DNA from: Vannielia litorea
Lineage (GTDB): Bacteria; Pseudomonadota; Alphaproteobacteria; Rhodobacterales; Rhodobacteraceae
Assembly: GCF_900142295.1 (NCBI RefSeq)
Contig: NZ_FSRL01000001.1
Location: 1,240,001 to 1,304,000 of the forward strand
Direction of reading: 5' to 3'
DNA length: 64,000 bases
Within the stretch, counting starts at the first letter, position 1. Each line of letters starts with the position of its first letter. The translations under genes were made by a program, and so were the position numbers. Shown piece after piece: positions 62,886 to 64,000 of the stretch. The notes beneath the pieces are model-generated. The model had not been told where the DNA came from, searched no databases, and worked only from the letters and a program-made list of their open reading frames with translations.

Positions 62886-63145
62886 TAGTGGCCGTCATCC
62901 ATGAGCTTGGGGCCGGTGTCCTTTTCGAGGAACCCCTGCGCGACCTGCTTTTCCAGAAACTGCCGCGCCCGGCGTTCGGCCAGCCGCACTCGCACCGAGG
63001 TCATGAAGGTCTCTTCCATGGTGGGCGAGGAGATCCCGAGCTTCTTGGCCACGGCGCGGATCAGGTCATCCTCCGCCCCGAGCTTTGCGCCCTGCTCGAT
63101 GGTGTCCGCCGCCAGCTTGTCGGCCAGGTCTTCCAGAACGCCCAT
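62885..63145 (-). CDS. small conserved-looking helical protein
   Basis: The 86-residue protein is not recognised. It is charged and helical (VLEDLADKLAADTIEQGAKLGAEDDLIRAVAKKLGISSPTMEETFMTSVRVRLAERRARQFLEKQ), without signal or membrane segment. GGGAGG precedes the ATG. It lies 11 bases after the hydrolase gene and overlaps the HD gene start by one base, so it belongs to the same operon. Confidence 0.78.
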   Translation of the reverse strand: MGVLEDLADKLAADTIEQGAKLGAEDDLIRAVAKKLGISSPTMEETFMTSVRVRLAERRARQFLEKQVAQGFLEKDTGPKLMDDGH

Positions 63146-63156
63146 GCCGGCCTCCC

Positions 63157-63813
63157 TCAGCGCGTGGTTTCGGTCAGGCGGCGGCGCACATAGGTGTCAA
63201 CCTCGCCCAGCATCTCGTCCATGTAGGGATCTTCAAAGAAGTGCCCGGCGCCCTGGATCTCGGTATGGGTGATGGTGATGCCCTTCTGCTCGTGCAGCTT
63301 GTCGACCAGCTGGTGCGTGTCCTTCGGAGGCGCCACACGGTCGGCGGTGCCGTTCAGCACCAGGCCCGAGGCGGGACAGGGCGCGAGGAAGGAGAAGTCA
63401 TACATGTTGGCCGGCGGCGAGACGCTGACAAAGCCGGTGATCTCCGGCCGCCGCATCAGCAGCTGCATCCCGATCCACGCGCCGAACGAAAAGCCCGCGA
63501 CCCAGCAATGCTTGGCGTTGGTGTTCATCGACTGCAGGTAATCAAGCGCCGAGGCGGCATCGCTCAGCTCGCCGATCCCCTGGTCGTATTCGCCCTGGCT
63601 GCGCCCCACGCCGCGAAAGTTGAACCGCAGCACCGTGAAGCCCATCTTGTGGAAGGTGTAGTGCAGATTGTAGACGACCCGGTTGTTCATCGTTCCGCCG
63701 AACTGCGGGTGCGGGTGCAGGATGATGGCGATCGGCGCATCCTTCACGCCCTGCTGCGGGTGATATCTGCCTTCCAGCCGACCCTCGGGGCCGGGAAAAA
63801 TCACTTCGGGCAT
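63157..63813 (-). CDS. alpha/beta hydrolase, dienelactone-hydrolase-like
   Basis: The 218-residue protein has IAIILHPHPQFGGTMNNRVVYNLHYTFHKMGFTVLRFNFRGVGRSQGEYDQGIGEL, then the elbow WVAGFSFGAWIGMQLL (Ser in GFSFG), LNGTADRVAPP with a candidate Asp and GAGHFF with a candidate His. It is a conserved, short hydrolase without a known substrate. It heads the minus-strand unit that includes the small protein, HD and tusA genes. Confidence 0.91.
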   Translation of the reverse strand: MPEVIFPGPEGRLEGRYHPQQGVKDAPIAIILHPHPQFGGTMNNRVVYNLHYTFHKMGFTVLRFNFRGVGRSQGEYDQGIGELSDAASALDYLQSMNTNAKHCWVAGFSFGAWIGMQLLMRRPEITGFVSVSPPANMYDFSFLAPCPASGLVLNGTADRVAPPKDTHQLVDKLHEQKGITITHTEIQGAGHFFEDPYMDEMLGEVDTYVRRRLTETTR

Positions 63814-63851
63814 ACCTGACCTTTTTTGTCCTCTTTTACGTCCCGGAGCGG

Positions 63852-63880
63852 TTGACGCTATCGCAGCCCGAAACTAGAAT
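63852..63880 (+). promoter_or_regulatory. promoter of the gene at the right edge
   Basis: TTGACG (63852-63857), a 17-base spacer and TAGAAT (63875-63880) form a strong sigma-70-type promoter, about 115 bases before the start codon at 63995. Confidence 0.62.
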
Positions 63881-63889
63881 AATTCTAAA
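63873..63889. promoter_or_regulatory. Irr-box-like palindrome over the -10 box
   Basis: TAGAAT-A-ATTCTA (63875-63887) is a perfect palindrome. The wider 17-bp window matches the alphaproteobacterial Irr (ICE) box TTTAGAA-N3-TTCTAAA at 12 of 14 fixed positions. It covers the -10 box, so it would allow iron-linked repression of the gene that follows. Confidence 0.55.
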
Positions 63890-63994
63890 TTGGCGCGACA
63901 CCCGTGGACGGGTGCGACGGAGGTAATTGCCATTGCCTCCCTCGTCAATGCAATTTGGCCCCCCGCGGGCCTCTCGGCAGCAAGGAAACGCAGC

Positions 63995-64000
63995 GTGAAG
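63995..64000 (+). CDS. start of a gene that continues outside the window
   Basis: GTG AAG at the last six bases follows CAAGGAAACGCAGC, a good ribosome binding site with normal spacing. Together with the promoter upstream, it marks the first two codons of a gene. Its product cannot be known from here. Confidence 0.5.

Overview
The window looks like chromosomal DNA of a Rhodobacterales (Roseobacter-group) alphaproteobacterium. It is very GC-rich, its genes are tightly packed with ATGA/GTGA stop-start overlaps, and it carries a complete-looking Rhodobacter-type gene transfer agent (GTA) cluster next to cysE, an alphaproteobacterial pdhABC operon with an extra lipoyl domain on E1-beta, an agl alpha-glucoside locus and a STAS-cheY-A-W-R chemotaxis operon. 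These assignments come from reading the translations; no database search was run.

Layout. 1-3.1 kb: start of rpsF (minus strand), a small membrane protein, a secreted YceI protein and a convergent cytochrome b561-YceI fusion. 3.2-8.0 kb: fatty-acid synthesis genes fabD-fabG-acpP-fabF followed by mltG. 8.1-9.8 kb: a PAAR-lipase protein overlapping a membrane-anchored ankyrin protein, which looks like a type VI effector/immunity pair. 9.9-24.9 kb: GTA promoter, a possible attenuator, then terminase, portal, protease, capsid, connector, tail and baseplate genes and two coupled trailing genes. 24.9-26.7 kb: DksA-like protein, cysE and a DUF4174 protein. 26.7-30.5 kb: pdhA-pdhB-pdhC on the minus strand. 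30.6-33.3 kb: an FtsB-like protein, class I aldolase and pgk. 33.4-38.4 kb: two cyclophilins, a DUF3179 protein, a VOC protein, an alpha/beta hydrolase and a Bcr/CflA-type exporter. 38.4-48.7 kb: two convergent chemotaxis transcription units, mcp-cheB-cheD on the plus strand and STAS-cheY-cheA-cheW-cheR-cheY-(CheZ/CheT-like) on the minus strand. 48.8-58.7 kb: divergent aglR-bgl-glk and aglEFGAK units. 59.3-62 kb: rne. 62-63.8 kb: tusA, an HD-domain protein, a small conserved protein and a hydrolase. The right edge has a strong promoter overlapped by an Irr-box-like palindrome, and the first codons of a gene that continues outside.

How the parts connect. The agl genes form a full uptake and use route: binding protein, two permeases and ATPase import the sugar, glucosidases cleave it, and glucokinase phosphorylates the glucose. 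Two identical LacI-type operators sit just after the predicted start sites of both divergent promoters. The chemotaxis cluster holds all core signalling parts. Its receptor ends in a CheR/CheB docking pentapeptide, and a small unnamed protein has a CheZ-type DxxxQ motif. CtrA-like TTAA-N7-TTAA boxes lie upstream of both chemotaxis units and the GTA, which fits the known link between CtrA, motility and GTA production in Rhodobacterales.

No tRNA, rRNA, CRISPR array, insertion sequence or integrase was seen.
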